The notes: generated by a model not told the origin, from the letters alone. A DNA stretch of 6,651 nt from an uncultured Bacilli bacterium (GCA_944329255.1 CALVIA010000055.1:1-6651), one strand, 5' to 3'; shown: positions 1-6,303, numbered from the stretch's first letter. Numbers and translations are program-made.

Positions 1-4
1 TCAT
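1..4 (-). CDS. Start of a divergent gene (only the start codon in the window)
   Basis: Read on the minus strand, an ATG lies at positions 4-2. It is preceded by a near-perfect ribosome binding site, AAGGAGG at 19-13, with an 8-base spacer, and a TATAAT box further upstream. This is the layout of a genuine translation start. The body of the gene lies to the left of the window, so nothing can be said about the product. The gene is transcribed away from the 513-aa membrane protein, and the two share the intergenic region. Confidence 0.6.
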
Positions 5-12
5 TTTCTATT

Positions 13-51
13 CCTCCTTCAAAACTACAAAGAAACATAAGATATATTATA
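13..51 (-). promoter_or_regulatory. -10 box and ribosome binding site of the divergent gene
   Basis: On the minus strand TATAAT occupies 51-46 and the Shine-Dalgarno sequence AAGGAGG occupies 19-13. Transcription would begin near position 39, giving a leader of about 35 bases. No good -35 hexamer is found 16-18 bases upstream. That position falls inside the palindrome at 66-93, which fits a site where a regulator could act. Confidence 0.6.
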
Positions 52-65
52 CTATAAACAAACTT

Positions 66-93
66 AATTCCGTTTTTTAAAAAAAACGGAATT
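66..93. repeat. Perfect 13-bp inverted repeat between the divergent genes
   Basis: The left arm AATTCCGTTTTTT (66-78) and the right arm AAAAAACGGAATT (81-93) are exact reverse complements separated by AA. The core can be read as CCG, six T, eight A, CGG. The T run is inside the stem rather than after it, so this is not a normal intrinsic terminator. It covers the expected -35 region of the minus-strand promoter, so an operator for a dimeric DNA-binding protein is a reasonable inference. The regulator is unknown. Confidence 0.6.
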
Positions 94-115
94 CCAAATG
101 AAAATTAACAAATAT

Positions 116-146
116 AAAAAAGATTCAAATTAGAATCTTTTTTTTT
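116..146. terminator. Hairpin with T-tract, terminator-like in both directions
   Basis: An 11-bp stem is formed by AAAAAAGATTC (116-126) and GAATCTTTTTT (133-143), with loop AAATTA. The T run continues to 146. The flanking A and T runs give a U-tract on either strand, so it could end transcripts in both directions. Its position is odd: it sits between two divergent starts where no visible gene needs terminating. Its T run occupies the -35 region of the promoter for the gene at 187. Confidence 0.55.
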
Positions 147-158
147 AAAATAAATTAT

Positions 159-181
159 TGTATAATGTATATAGTAGGAGG
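159..181 (+). promoter_or_regulatory. Promoter -10 and ribosome binding site for the 513-aa membrane protein
   Basis: TATAAT lies at 161-166 with TG directly before it (159-160). The -35 position holds only a T run, so recognition would rest on the -10 region. Transcription would start near 173, leaving a leader of about 14 bases that contains AGGAGG at 176-181. The AGGAGG is 5 bases from ATG 187. It is too close to the ATG at 183, which opens a frame of only four codons, so 187 is the better start. Confidence 0.6.
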
Positions 182-186
182 CATGT

Positions 187-1728
187 ATGATAATTAGAAA
201 ACCATATGCATTTTTGATTAAATATTTTAAGTTTTTTCATTTTATAATGTTAATTTTTTCATTATATATAGTATATAAATCAAATAAAATATTGGATTTT
301 TTTAATGAATATGTTTCTACAAGACTTACTAATTTTAATGAAACATTTATTAGCGACAATATTCCATTAATTTTATTTTTATTTGCGTTTATTATTGTTA
401 TATTTTCAACATTTATAATAGTTTTATTTAGAAAAAAAGATAAGCCTATTTTATTTTATGTTATTAGTTCAATTTATTATTTTGTTTATATAATTTTATG
501 TATAATTACAATGCAAATTATGAGAACTATAATGATTGAGGGTATTGAGCAAAAAACTGCTAGGTTATATAGGGATATATGGTTAATAGTGTATTTAGTA
601 CAGTATATATTTGTTGTTGTTTGTTTAGTTAGAACGTTTGGATTTGATTTTAAAAAATTTAATTTTAATGAGGATTATCAAAAGTTTAAAATTGAGGAAA
701 CAGATAACGAGGAAGTTGAATTAAAAACTGCTTTTGATGCGGATAGAGTTAAAATGAAAGCAGCAATGAAAAAAGAAGAATTTAAAGCTTTTTATTATGA
801 AAACAGATTTATTATAATTTTAATATTTGTTTTAACTTTTATTATTATTCCATCATCTTTTTTAATTAAATATTATGTTGATAGTAAAATTTATATTGAA
901 AATGATAATATTATTTTTGATAATTATGAAATGATTATTGATTCTAGTTTATATACTCAAAAAGATAGTAAAGGAAATATTTTGTTTAAAAATGACAATT
1001 ATTATCTTATAGTAAAATTTAAAGCTAAATCTAAAAATAATAATGAAATAAGTATTGATATTGAAAATATTAAATTAGAGATAAATGATAATATATATAG
1101 TCCTAAAACCACTTATTATGAATATTTTAAGGATATAGGTAGTGGTTATTATAATCAAAAGATTAGTAATGAATTTAAAGAATATATATTAGTTTATGTA
1201 ATAAATGAAGAAGATTTAAAAAGTGAAAAGATTTTAAGAATTTCAAAAAAAATAAATCTTTCAGACAATTCTATAGATATAAAGTATAATAGAATTAGTT
1301 TAAATCCTGTTAATATAGATGAAAATGTAAATAAAAAAACAATTGAATTTAATACTAAATATAAGTTTGAAGATTATTTTTTAAATAATAGTAGTTTAAT
1401 ATTAAGTCATTATAATGTAAAAGATAAATTTATTTATAACGTTAATAATAAAGATAAATATATTGTTAATACATATGGACTTGTTTTATCTATTACTTAT
1501 GAATTTGATAACAATAATATAGATTTATCTTATTTATTACAAAATTATGGAATTATAAGGTATAAAATAAATAATTTATTTTATACTGAGAAAATAAATA
1601 ATATTACTCCAAAGGATTATGATGGAAATAATTTGTTTTTTTCAGTTAAAGAAGATATTAAATTATCGGATAGTATTGAGTTAGTAATAAAATTAAGAAA
1701 TAATGAATATGTATTTATTATAAAATAA
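187..1728 (+). CDS. Five-helix membrane protein with a large C-terminal extracellular domain, function unknown
   Basis: I do not recognise this 513-aa protein. Hydrophobic segments lie at about residues 14-30, 59-81, 88-112, 131-151 and 208-229. Basic residues at 82-87 (RKKDK) and the charged, Lys/Glu-rich stretch 152-206 suggest a cytoplasmic N-terminus and a ~55-residue cytoplasmic loop before the last helix. Residues 230-513 would then be outside the cell. This part is rich in alternating hydrophobic and polar residues, suggesting beta structure. Residues ~244-353 loosely resemble the DUF4352-like immunoglobulin-type fold, and a second beta-rich block covers ~385-513; both are inferences. 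The start at 187 follows AGGAGG with 5 bases of spacing. No catalytic motif is visible. The gene stands alone, with a divergent neighbour on the left and a tRNA gene on the right. Composition is extremely AT- and Asn/Ile/Lys-rich, like the window as a whole. An envelope or surface-sensing role is possible but unproven. Confidence 0.9.
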   Translation: MIIRKPYAFLIKYFKFFHFIMLIFSLYIVYKSNKILDFFNEYVSTRLTNFNETFISDNIPLILFLFAFIIVIFSTFIIVLFRKKDKPILFYVISSIYYFVYIILCIITMQIMRTIMIEGIEQKTARLYRDIWLIVYLVQYIFVVVCLVRTFGFDFKKFNFNEDYQKFKIEETDNEEVELKTAFDADRVKMKAAMKKEEFKAFYYENRFIIILIFVLTFIIIPSSFLIKYYVDSKIYIENDNIIFDNYEMIIDSSLYTQKDSKGNILFKNDNYYLIVKFKAKSKNNNEISIDIENIKLEINDNIYSPKTTYYEYFKDIGSGYYNQKISNEFKEYILVYVINEEDLKSEKILRISKKINLSDNSIDIKYNRISLNPVNIDENVNKKTIEFNTKYKFEDYFLNNSSLILSHYNVKDKFIYNVNNKDKYIVNTYGLVLSITYEFDNNNIDLSYLLQNYGIIRYKINNLFYTEKINNITPKDYDGNNLFFSVKEDIKLSDSIELVIKLRNNEYVFIIK

Positions 1729-1740
1729 TTAAATAAAGTG

Positions 1741-1770
1741 TTGAAATATAATGCTATTATATGATATACT
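1741..1770 (+). promoter_or_regulatory. tRNA-Cys promoter
   Basis: A -35 box TTGAAA (1741-1746) is followed after 18 bases by TATACT (1765-1770), with an extended TGA at 1762-1764. Transcription would start near 1777, only a few bases before the mature tRNA. No terminator separates the end of the membrane-protein gene (1728) from this promoter, so that transcript may read into the tRNA. Confidence 0.7.
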
Positions 1771-1779
1771 TTATTTAGT

Positions 1780-1853
1780 GGGCCTATAGCCAAGTGGTAA
1801 GGCATGGGACTGCAACTCCCCGAGCGTTGGTTCAAATCCGACTAGGCCCTCCA
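1780..1853 (+). tRNA. tRNA-Cys (anticodon GCA)
   Basis: A full cloverleaf can be drawn. The acceptor arms are GGGCCTA (1780-1786) and TAGGCCC (1843-1849). The D arm is GCC/GGC around AAGTGGTAA. The anticodon loop CTGCAAC carries GCA at 1812-1814. The T arm is GTTGG/CCGAC with loop TTCAAAT. Discriminator T and an encoded CCA end the gene. The D arm and anticodon region match bacterial tRNA-Cys genes closely. The outermost anticodon-stem pair (T1805 with C1821) is a mismatch; the other stems are paired apart from one G-T in the T arm. The tRNA reads UGC and UGU cysteine codons. Confidence 0.96.
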
Positions 1854-1868
1854 TTTTTATAATAAGTA

Positions 1869-1896
1869 AAAAAAACATCTAAAAAGATGTTTTTTT
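1869..1896 (+). terminator. Terminator after tRNA-Cys
   Basis: A 12-bp stem with core ACATCT (1875-1880) and AGATGT (1885-1890) is extended by A/T pairs around a four-base A loop. It ends in a run of seven T (1890-1896). The A run before the stem means it could also act on the opposite strand. It closes the tRNA-Cys unit 16 bases after the CCA end. Confidence 0.85.
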
Positions 1897-1918
1897 ATTT
1901 GTTTTTGCATAAAATATA

Positions 1919-2449
1919 TTGGTTATTAAATTAAATATTTTTATAAGTGGACATATATTTATTACAATATTGGTTTTATTTTACATTTTTTATATGATAT
2001 ATCGAATCATAATAAATATTTTGTAATATTTTCATCAGTTAATGAAAGTGAATGGGAACATATTAAGCTTTTATTAGCTCCATATTTCTTATGGAGTATT
2101 GTTGATGGTTTTTGTTATGGTTTTTATAATAATTATTTTTTTTCGAAATTAATTGAATTGTTAATTATAATTTTGTTCATGCCTTTATTTTTCTATTTTA
2201 CTAAGTTTGTTTTAAAAAAATATAGCTATTTTAAATATATTTAGTTTTTTTATAACTGCTTTTATTCCATTATTTTGTTGTTATTATTTGGTTTTTAATG
2301 GATATTCAACTTTTACTAAAAAATATTTTTCCTTATTAGTTATATTTATAATTTTTTCTATTTATCTTCTATCCACATTATTACCATTTAAATTTTTTAT
2401 TTTTAAGGATTCATTAACAAATAAGTATGGAATAAATGGGCATAAATAA
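1919..2449 (+). pseudogene. Frameshifted DUF6512-type integral membrane protein gene
   Basis: Three overlapping frames together spell one protein of about 176 residues of the DUF6512 type. Residues for the N-terminus (ending FISGHIFITIL) are read from TTG 1919. The frame then shifts by one at the GG at 1972-1973; a third G would restore GFILHFLYDIS. The middle part contains the family hallmark VNESEWEHIKL at about 2038-2070. A second shift lies in the seven-A run 2214-2220, where six A would give VLKNIAILN. The last part ends with FKDSLTNKYGI, matching the usual C-terminus, and stops at TAA 2447. Read as found, the first frame stops at 2024 and the middle frame at 2242. There is no ribosome binding site before 1919, and no ATG in frame, so the 5' end also looks degraded. 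The two shifts are opposite in sign. A sequencing or assembly error in homopolymers is the main alternative to true decay. The family has no function known to me; four or more hydrophobic segments suggest a membrane protein. This pseudogene fills the long apparent gap between tRNA-Cys and the LtaS-family gene. Confidence 0.8.
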
Positions 2450-2498
2450 TAGTACAACTAAGTAAATTAATCTTCTTTATAATATAAATTTAAAAAGA

Positions 2499-2541
2499 TT
2501 GTCTAAATTTGTATTTTTTGTGATATAATATGTGATATATT
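2499..2541 (+). promoter_or_regulatory. Extended -10 promoter of the LtaS-family gene
   Basis: TATAAT at 2524-2529 is preceded by TGA (2521-2523), giving an extended -10 element. The best -35 candidate, TTGTCT (2499-2504), is 19 bases away and weak. The nine bases TGTGATATA occur twice, at 2519-2527 and 2531-2539, so a second, weaker extended -10 (TGATATATT, 2533-2541) lies 12 bases downstream. The leader from the first would be about 58 bases of nearly pure A+T without a clear hairpin. Confidence 0.65.
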
Positions 2542-2579
2542 GTTAAAAATTATTTTCAAATTTTTATATTAATTTTATT

Positions 2580-2596
2580 AGGAAGTGAATTATATG
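2580..2596 (+). promoter_or_regulatory. Ribosome binding site that decides the LtaS-family start
   Basis: AGGAAG (2580-2585) lies 8 bases before ATG 2594. A GTG at 2585 is in the same frame, but it overlaps the ribosome binding site and would have no site of its own. The neighbouring proS gene has the same AGGAAGTGA sequence 7-8 bases before its start, which supports 2594. Confidence 0.8.
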
Positions 2597-4546
2597 AAGA
2601 TTAAAAAGGTATTTTTATTATTGTTTTGGATTATTTTAATTATTTTTTTTGAATGTGTTTACAGATTGACATTATTTAAAAATATTATAGATAGTGACTT
2701 TATTCAAATGTTGTTTTTTTGTATTCCTATTTCAATATTGTTATTTATTTTTTCATCATTATTTACAGAGAAAACAAATAAAAAAATAACTCTTTTAACA
2801 GTTATAGGACTTTATGTTTTATTTTTTGCACAAATGGTATATTATCAAGTGTATGATGGTGTTTTTTCTGTTTATGCATTAAGTAATGGTGGGCAAGTTT
2901 TACAATTTTGGAGTACAATATTAAGCACTATATTATCAAATATATATAATTATATTTGTTTAACTGTCCCTGTTTTATTATTTTTAATTTTTAATAAAAA
3001 ATTGTTTGATTATAATAAACTTGATTCAAAATTAATTATTTTGAGTTGTTCTTCTTATTTATTTTTTATTGGTATTTGTTTCGGATTTATTAATATGGAT
3101 AAAGAAAGTATATATTCATCTTATAATTTATATTTTAATACTTCTGCTCCAGTATTATCTGCAAAAAAATTTGGTTTAATTTCAACTATGAATATAGATT
3201 TAAATAGAGTAGTATTTGGAATGCAAGAGAAAAAGATAGAGATTATAATTGATAATGATAATAAATTAGAAAATGAAACAAAAGAATATTATAATAATCT
3301 TGATATAGATTTTGATAGTTTAATTGAAAATGAAGAAGATGATATTATTTCAATGATTCATTCTTATTTCAAATCATTATCTGGTACAAAGAAGAATGAA
3401 TATACTGGTATGTTTGAAGGAAAGAATGTTATTCTTTTCTTAGCTGAATCACTGGATCCTATTGCTATTGATAAAGATCTTACACCAACTCTTTATAAAC
3501 TTGCTAATAGTGGATTTAATTTTACAAATTATTATGCACCAAAATATCCAGCAAGTACAGCTGATGGGGAGTTTAGAACAGAATGGTCTTTGATATCTAG
3601 TAGAGGGGATACACTTACTTTATATGCAAATAGAAATGTTTATAGTCCATATTTATTTGTAAATAGTTTTTCTAACTATGATATAAATATATATCATAAT
3701 TATACAGGTGATTTTTATAAAAGAAATCAATATTTTAAAGCATTGGGGTACGATAATTTTAAATCATGTTATTATGGATTAAATATTCAATGTGGAACTT
3801 TAAGAGAAGGTGCTAGTGATTTAGAAATGGTTAATGCTTCAATTGATGAATACATTAATTCTACAGATCCTTTCTTTGCATATTATATTACAGTTAGTGG
3901 GCATTTAACTTATTATAAAAGTAGTAATAAAATGGTGAAAAAGAATTGGGATATGGTTGAAGATTTACCTTATTCTGATTATGTAAAAGGATATTTATCT
4001 GCTAATATAGAACTTGATAAAGCATTAGAATCATTGATAACTAAATTATCTGATGCGGGTAAATTAAATGATACAGTTATAATTATTACTCCTGATCATT
4101 ATCCATATGGTTTATCTGCAGATCAAATTAATGAAGTTTCTTTAGAAAATAGAGATGATCCATTTGAACTTTATAAATCCGATTTAATTATTTGGAATAG
4201 TGAAATGACTGATACTATTACTATAGATAAAGTTGGATCTAATCCAGATGTATTACCAACAATGTTAAATTTATTTGGAATTGATTATGATTCTAGGATG
4301 ATTATGGGACAGGATTTATTATCTGATAGTGAAGGGCTTGTTGTGCTTGCAAATAGAAGTTGGTTTACGGATACTGTAAGATATAATTCTGTTACTGATG
4401 AAATTTTTAGTACTGATGGAAGCACAGTAGATAGTAACTATATTTCTAAAATGAATAATTTAGTTGATAATCAGTTTAAAATATCTAATTTGATTTTAGA
4501 AAATAATTATTATGAAAAAGTTTTTAAACAAGATGAAATAGACTAG
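2594..4546 (+). CDS. LTA synthase family protein (membrane phosphoglycerol transferase)
   Basis: This 650-aa protein has the architecture of lipoteichoic acid synthase: five membrane helices (about residues 4-22, 38-57, 65-86, 109-134, 146-166), a linker, and an extracellular sulfatase-fold domain (~270-580). Family enzymes transfer glycerol phosphate from phosphatidylglycerol onto a growing chain on the outer membrane face. The expected catalytic residues are present: Glu285 in NVILFLAES, nucleophile Thr322 in PASTADGEF, and Asp501-His502 in ITPDHYPYG as metal ligands. His437 in ITVSGH and His368 and Arg377 correspond to substrate residues of Staphylococcus aureus LtaS (H416, H347, R356), with the same spacing. 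The Trp of the S. aureus WNR motif is Tyr375 here. Length matches the ~650-aa family norm, so the gene looks complete. It has its own promoter, and its stop lies inside a terminator hairpin. Several paralogues of this family can coexist in one genome (primase-like and stress versions), so I do not assign ltaS itself. Confidence 0.93.
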   Translation: MKIKKVFLLLFWIILIIFFECVYRLTLFKNIIDSDFIQMLFFCIPISILLFIFSSLFTEKTNKKITLLTVIGLYVLFFAQMVYYQVYDGVFSVYALSNGGQVLQFWSTILSTILSNIYNYICLTVPVLLFLIFNKKLFDYNKLDSKLIILSCSSYLFFIGICFGFINMDKESIYSSYNLYFNTSAPVLSAKKFGLISTMNIDLNRVVFGMQEKKIEIIIDNDNKLENETKEYYNNLDIDFDSLIENEEDDIISMIHSYFKSLSGTKKNEYTGMFEGKNVILFLAESLDPIAIDKDLTPTLYKLANSGFNFTNYYAPKYPASTADGEFRTEWSLISSRGDTLTLYANRNVYSPYLFVNSFSNYDINIYHNYTGDFYKRNQYFKALGYDNFKSCYYGLNIQCGTLREGASDLEMVNASIDEYINSTDPFFAYYITVSGHLTYYKSSNKMVKKNWDMVEDLPYSDYVKGYLSANIELDKALESLITKLSDAGKLNDTVIIITPDHYPYGLSADQINEVSLENRDDPFELYKSDLIIWNSEMTDTITIDKVGSNPDVLPTMLNLFGIDYDSRMIMGQDLLSDSEGLVVLANRSWFTDTVRYNSVTDEIFSTDGSTVDSNYISKMNNLVDNQFKISNLILENNYYEKVFKQDEID

Positions 4547-4560
4547 AAGTAGTCTATTTT
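4536..4560 (+). terminator. Terminator hairpin containing the stop codon of the LtaS-family gene
   Basis: AAATAGACTA (4536-4545) pairs perfectly with TAGTCTATTT (4550-4559) around a GAAG loop, and T residues follow (4557-4560, then ATTT). The stop codon TAG (4544-4546) is at the top of the stem. The T-tract is short and interrupted, so termination may be partial and some transcripts may continue into proS. Confidence 0.7.
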
Positions 4561-4563
4561 ATT

Positions 4564-4586
4564 TGTTATAATATTTAAAGAGGAAG
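4564..4586 (+). promoter_or_regulatory. Extended -10 promoter and ribosome binding site of proS
   Basis: TGTTATAAT (4564-4572) is a perfect extended -10 element. The -35 position falls in the loop and right arm of the preceding terminator hairpin and has no recognisable hexamer. Transcription would begin near 4579, so the leader is only about 15 bases and consists almost entirely of the ribosome binding site AGGAAG (4581-4586). There is no room for a T-box leader, which often controls tRNA synthetase genes in Gram-positive bacteria. Confidence 0.7.
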
Positions 4587-4593
4587 TGATGGT

Positions 4594-6267
4594 GTGAAAA
4601 TAAATAATAATTATTTTTTTACTATTAGAGAAGATGTAAAAGATGAAGATTCTAGGAGTGGAAACTTACTCGTAAGAAGCGGTATGATTAAAAAAAGTTC
4701 AGCAGGCGTTTATATGTTTTTGCCACTTGGACTTAAAGTATTACGAAATATAGAAAAAATTGTTAGGGAAGAAATGAATAAGGAAGATGCTTTGGAAGTA
4801 TCTATGCCTACATTGATTCCTAAAGAAATATATGAATCCACAGGTAGAGTGCAATCTTTTGGTAATAGTGTGTTTTCATTAAAAGATAGATTTAATAGAG
4901 AGTATATTTTAGGACCTACTCATGAAGAACTGTTTACAATTGCTAGTTTATCAAATATAAAATCATATAAGGATATGCCTTATTCTTTATATCAATTTCA
5001 AACTAAATTTAGAGATGAAGCAAGACCAAGATATGGGCTTATAAGAGTTAGAGAATTTGTTATGAAGGATGCTTATTCATTTGATAAAAATCTTGAGGGA
5101 TTAGATTTATCATATAATAAAATATTTAATGCTTATAAAAGAATTTTTGATAGATTGCATATAAAATATAATGTTGTTAGAGCAGATACTGGAGTTATGG
5201 GTGGCCTATTATCGGAAGAATTTCAAGCTGAATCAGAAATTGGAGAGGATATTTTAGTTTTATGCGATAAATGTGATTATGCCTCTAATTTAGAAGTTTC
5301 AGAATGTATTTCTAGTTATAAGAATATTGAAGATGAAAAAGAGATAAAGCTTGTTAAAACAGAAAATAAGAAAACAATTGATGAGGTCTGTGAGTATTTG
5401 AAAATTGATGTAAAAAATTCTGTTAAAGCTTTATTAATGAATATTGATAATGAGTTAGTTGCTTTATTTATTAGGGGAGATAGAGAACTTAATGAAAATA
5501 AAGTTCTAAAATTATTAGGTGCTAAGGAAATTAGTTTTGCAAATGATGATTTAATTAAAGATTCCAATGTTGTTTTTGGTTTTACAGGACCAATTAATTT
5601 AAATGTTAAAACTATAATTGATAAAGAAATACTTAATATGAAAAATTTTGTATGTGGTGCTAATAAGAAGGATTATCATTATATTAATGTAAATATTAAA
5701 GATATAAAATATGATTTAGTAGAAGACATTGTTAATGTAAAAGAAGGGGATATATGTCCTAAATGCGGTTCAAAATTATATTTTAAAAAAGGTATAGAAG
5801 TAGGTAATACATTTAAATTAGGTACAAAATATTCATCAATTTTAGGACTAAATTATTTAGATGAAAATAACAATTTAATGCCTGTTGTTATGGGATGTTA
5901 TGGAATAGGATTGGGTAGATGTATGGCTGCAATTGTAGAACAACACAATGATGAAAAAGGAATAATTTGGCCAATGGAAATTGCTCCTTTTAAATGTTGT
6001 ATTGTAATTGCCAACACAAAAGATGAAATTCAGAATATTCTTGCAAATAAATTATATAATTTATTATTAAATAATAACATTGAACCTTTACTTGATGATA
6101 GAAATGAAAGAATGGGTGTTAAATTAAATGATATGGATTTAATTGGAATACCAGTTAGAATTATAGTAGGTAAGAGGGCATCTGAGAATATTGTGGAATT
6201 AAAATACAGAAATAAAAATGATATTTTTGAAATAAATATCGATAATGTTATTGAATATATTAAATAA
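4594..6267 (+). CDS. proS: Prolyl-tRNA synthetase (bacterial type with editing insertion)
   Basis: This 557-aa cytoplasmic class II enzyme charges tRNA-Pro with proline using ATP. Class II motif 1 lies at about residues 43-76. TxE, the proline-pocket signature, is in GPTHEE (107-112). Motif 2 is FRDEARPR (139-146) through REFVMKDAYSFD. Motif 3 is MGCYGIGLGR (433-442). Residues ~225-400 hold the insertion typical of bacterial ProRS, which hydrolyses alanyl-tRNA-Pro in the family. It includes Lys278 in VKALL, corresponding to the editing Lys279 of Escherichia coli, and RGDRELNENK. Two cysteine pairs, CDKC (224-227) and CPKC (388-391), flank the insertion. The C-terminal anticodon-binding domain begins near 463 (APFKCCIVIA) and includes LLDDRNERMGVK. 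Length is close to the ~570-aa family norm. The start is GTG 4594, 7 bases after AGGAAG; an ATG at 4589 runs into a stop after two codons. The 3' end overlaps the tRNA-Gly promoter. Confidence 0.97.
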   Translation: MKINNNYFFTIREDVKDEDSRSGNLLVRSGMIKKSSAGVYMFLPLGLKVLRNIEKIVREEMNKEDALEVSMPTLIPKEIYESTGRVQSFGNSVFSLKDRFNREYILGPTHEELFTIASLSNIKSYKDMPYSLYQFQTKFRDEARPRYGLIRVREFVMKDAYSFDKNLEGLDLSYNKIFNAYKRIFDRLHIKYNVVRADTGVMGGLLSEEFQAESEIGEDILVLCDKCDYASNLEVSECISSYKNIEDEKEIKLVKTENKKTIDEVCEYLKIDVKNSVKALLMNIDNELVALFIRGDRELNENKVLKLLGAKEISFANDDLIKDSNVVFGFTGPINLNVKTIIDKEILNMKNFVCGANKKDYHYINVNIKDIKYDLVEDIVNVKEGDICPKCGSKLYFKKGIEVGNTFKLGTKYSSILGLNYLDENNNLMPVVMGCYGIGLGRCMAAIVEQHNDEKGIIWPMEIAPFKCCIVIANTKDEIQNILANKLYNLLLNNNIEPLLDDRNERMGVKLNDMDLIGIPVRIIVGKRASENIVELKYRNKNDIFEINIDNVIEYIK

Positions 6268-6279
6268 ATATGATATTAT
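6251..6279 (+). promoter_or_regulatory. tRNA-Gly promoter, beginning inside the proS 3' end
   Basis: The -35 box TTGAAT (6251-6256) lies within the last codons of proS. After 17 bases it is followed by TATTAT (6274-6279), preceded by TGA (6271-6273) as an extended -10. Transcription would start near 6286, about 18 bases before the mature tRNA. Confidence 0.65.
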
Positions 6280-6280
6280 T

Positions 6281-6302
6281 AATATGCTTATTTAAGCATA
6301 TT
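6281..6302 (+). repeat. 10-bp inverted repeat between proS and tRNA-Gly
   Basis: AATATGCTTA (6281-6290) and TAAGCATATT (6293-6302) are exact reverse complements separated by TT. Only three T follow the stem before the tRNA begins, so as a proS terminator it would be weak. It lies across the predicted tRNA-Gly start site, so it may instead shape the tRNA precursor leader when proS transcripts read through. Confidence 0.55.
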
Positions 6303-6303
6303 T

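Noticed and set aside
183..197. ATG at 183 as the start of a leader peptide.
   Set aside because: It opens only four codons before TAG and is one base from the ribosome binding site, too close for efficient initiation.
187..1728. The membrane protein as a polysaccharide flippase or polymerase.
   Set aside because: It has only five hydrophobic segments and a large soluble C-terminal domain, unlike the ten or more helices of those families.
1617..1835. Minus-strand open frame of 72 codons.
   Set aside because: It overlaps the 3' end of the membrane-protein gene and most of the tRNA-Cys gene, and part of it is simply the complement of the tRNA. It has no ribosome binding site of note.
2469..2500. 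Imperfect hairpin AATCTT/AAGATT after the pseudogene.
   Set aside because: The stem has a bulge, the loop is long and no T-tract follows, so it is not a convincing terminator.
2585..2593. GTG 2585 as the start of the LtaS-family protein.
   Set aside because: It overlaps the ribosome binding site AGGAAG; ATG 2594 has correct spacing.
5316..5567. Minus-strand open frame of 83 codons inside proS.
   Set aside because: It is fully covered by the conserved editing insertion of proS and has Ser/Phe/Leu-rich content typical of the complement of Lys/Asn/Glu codons.
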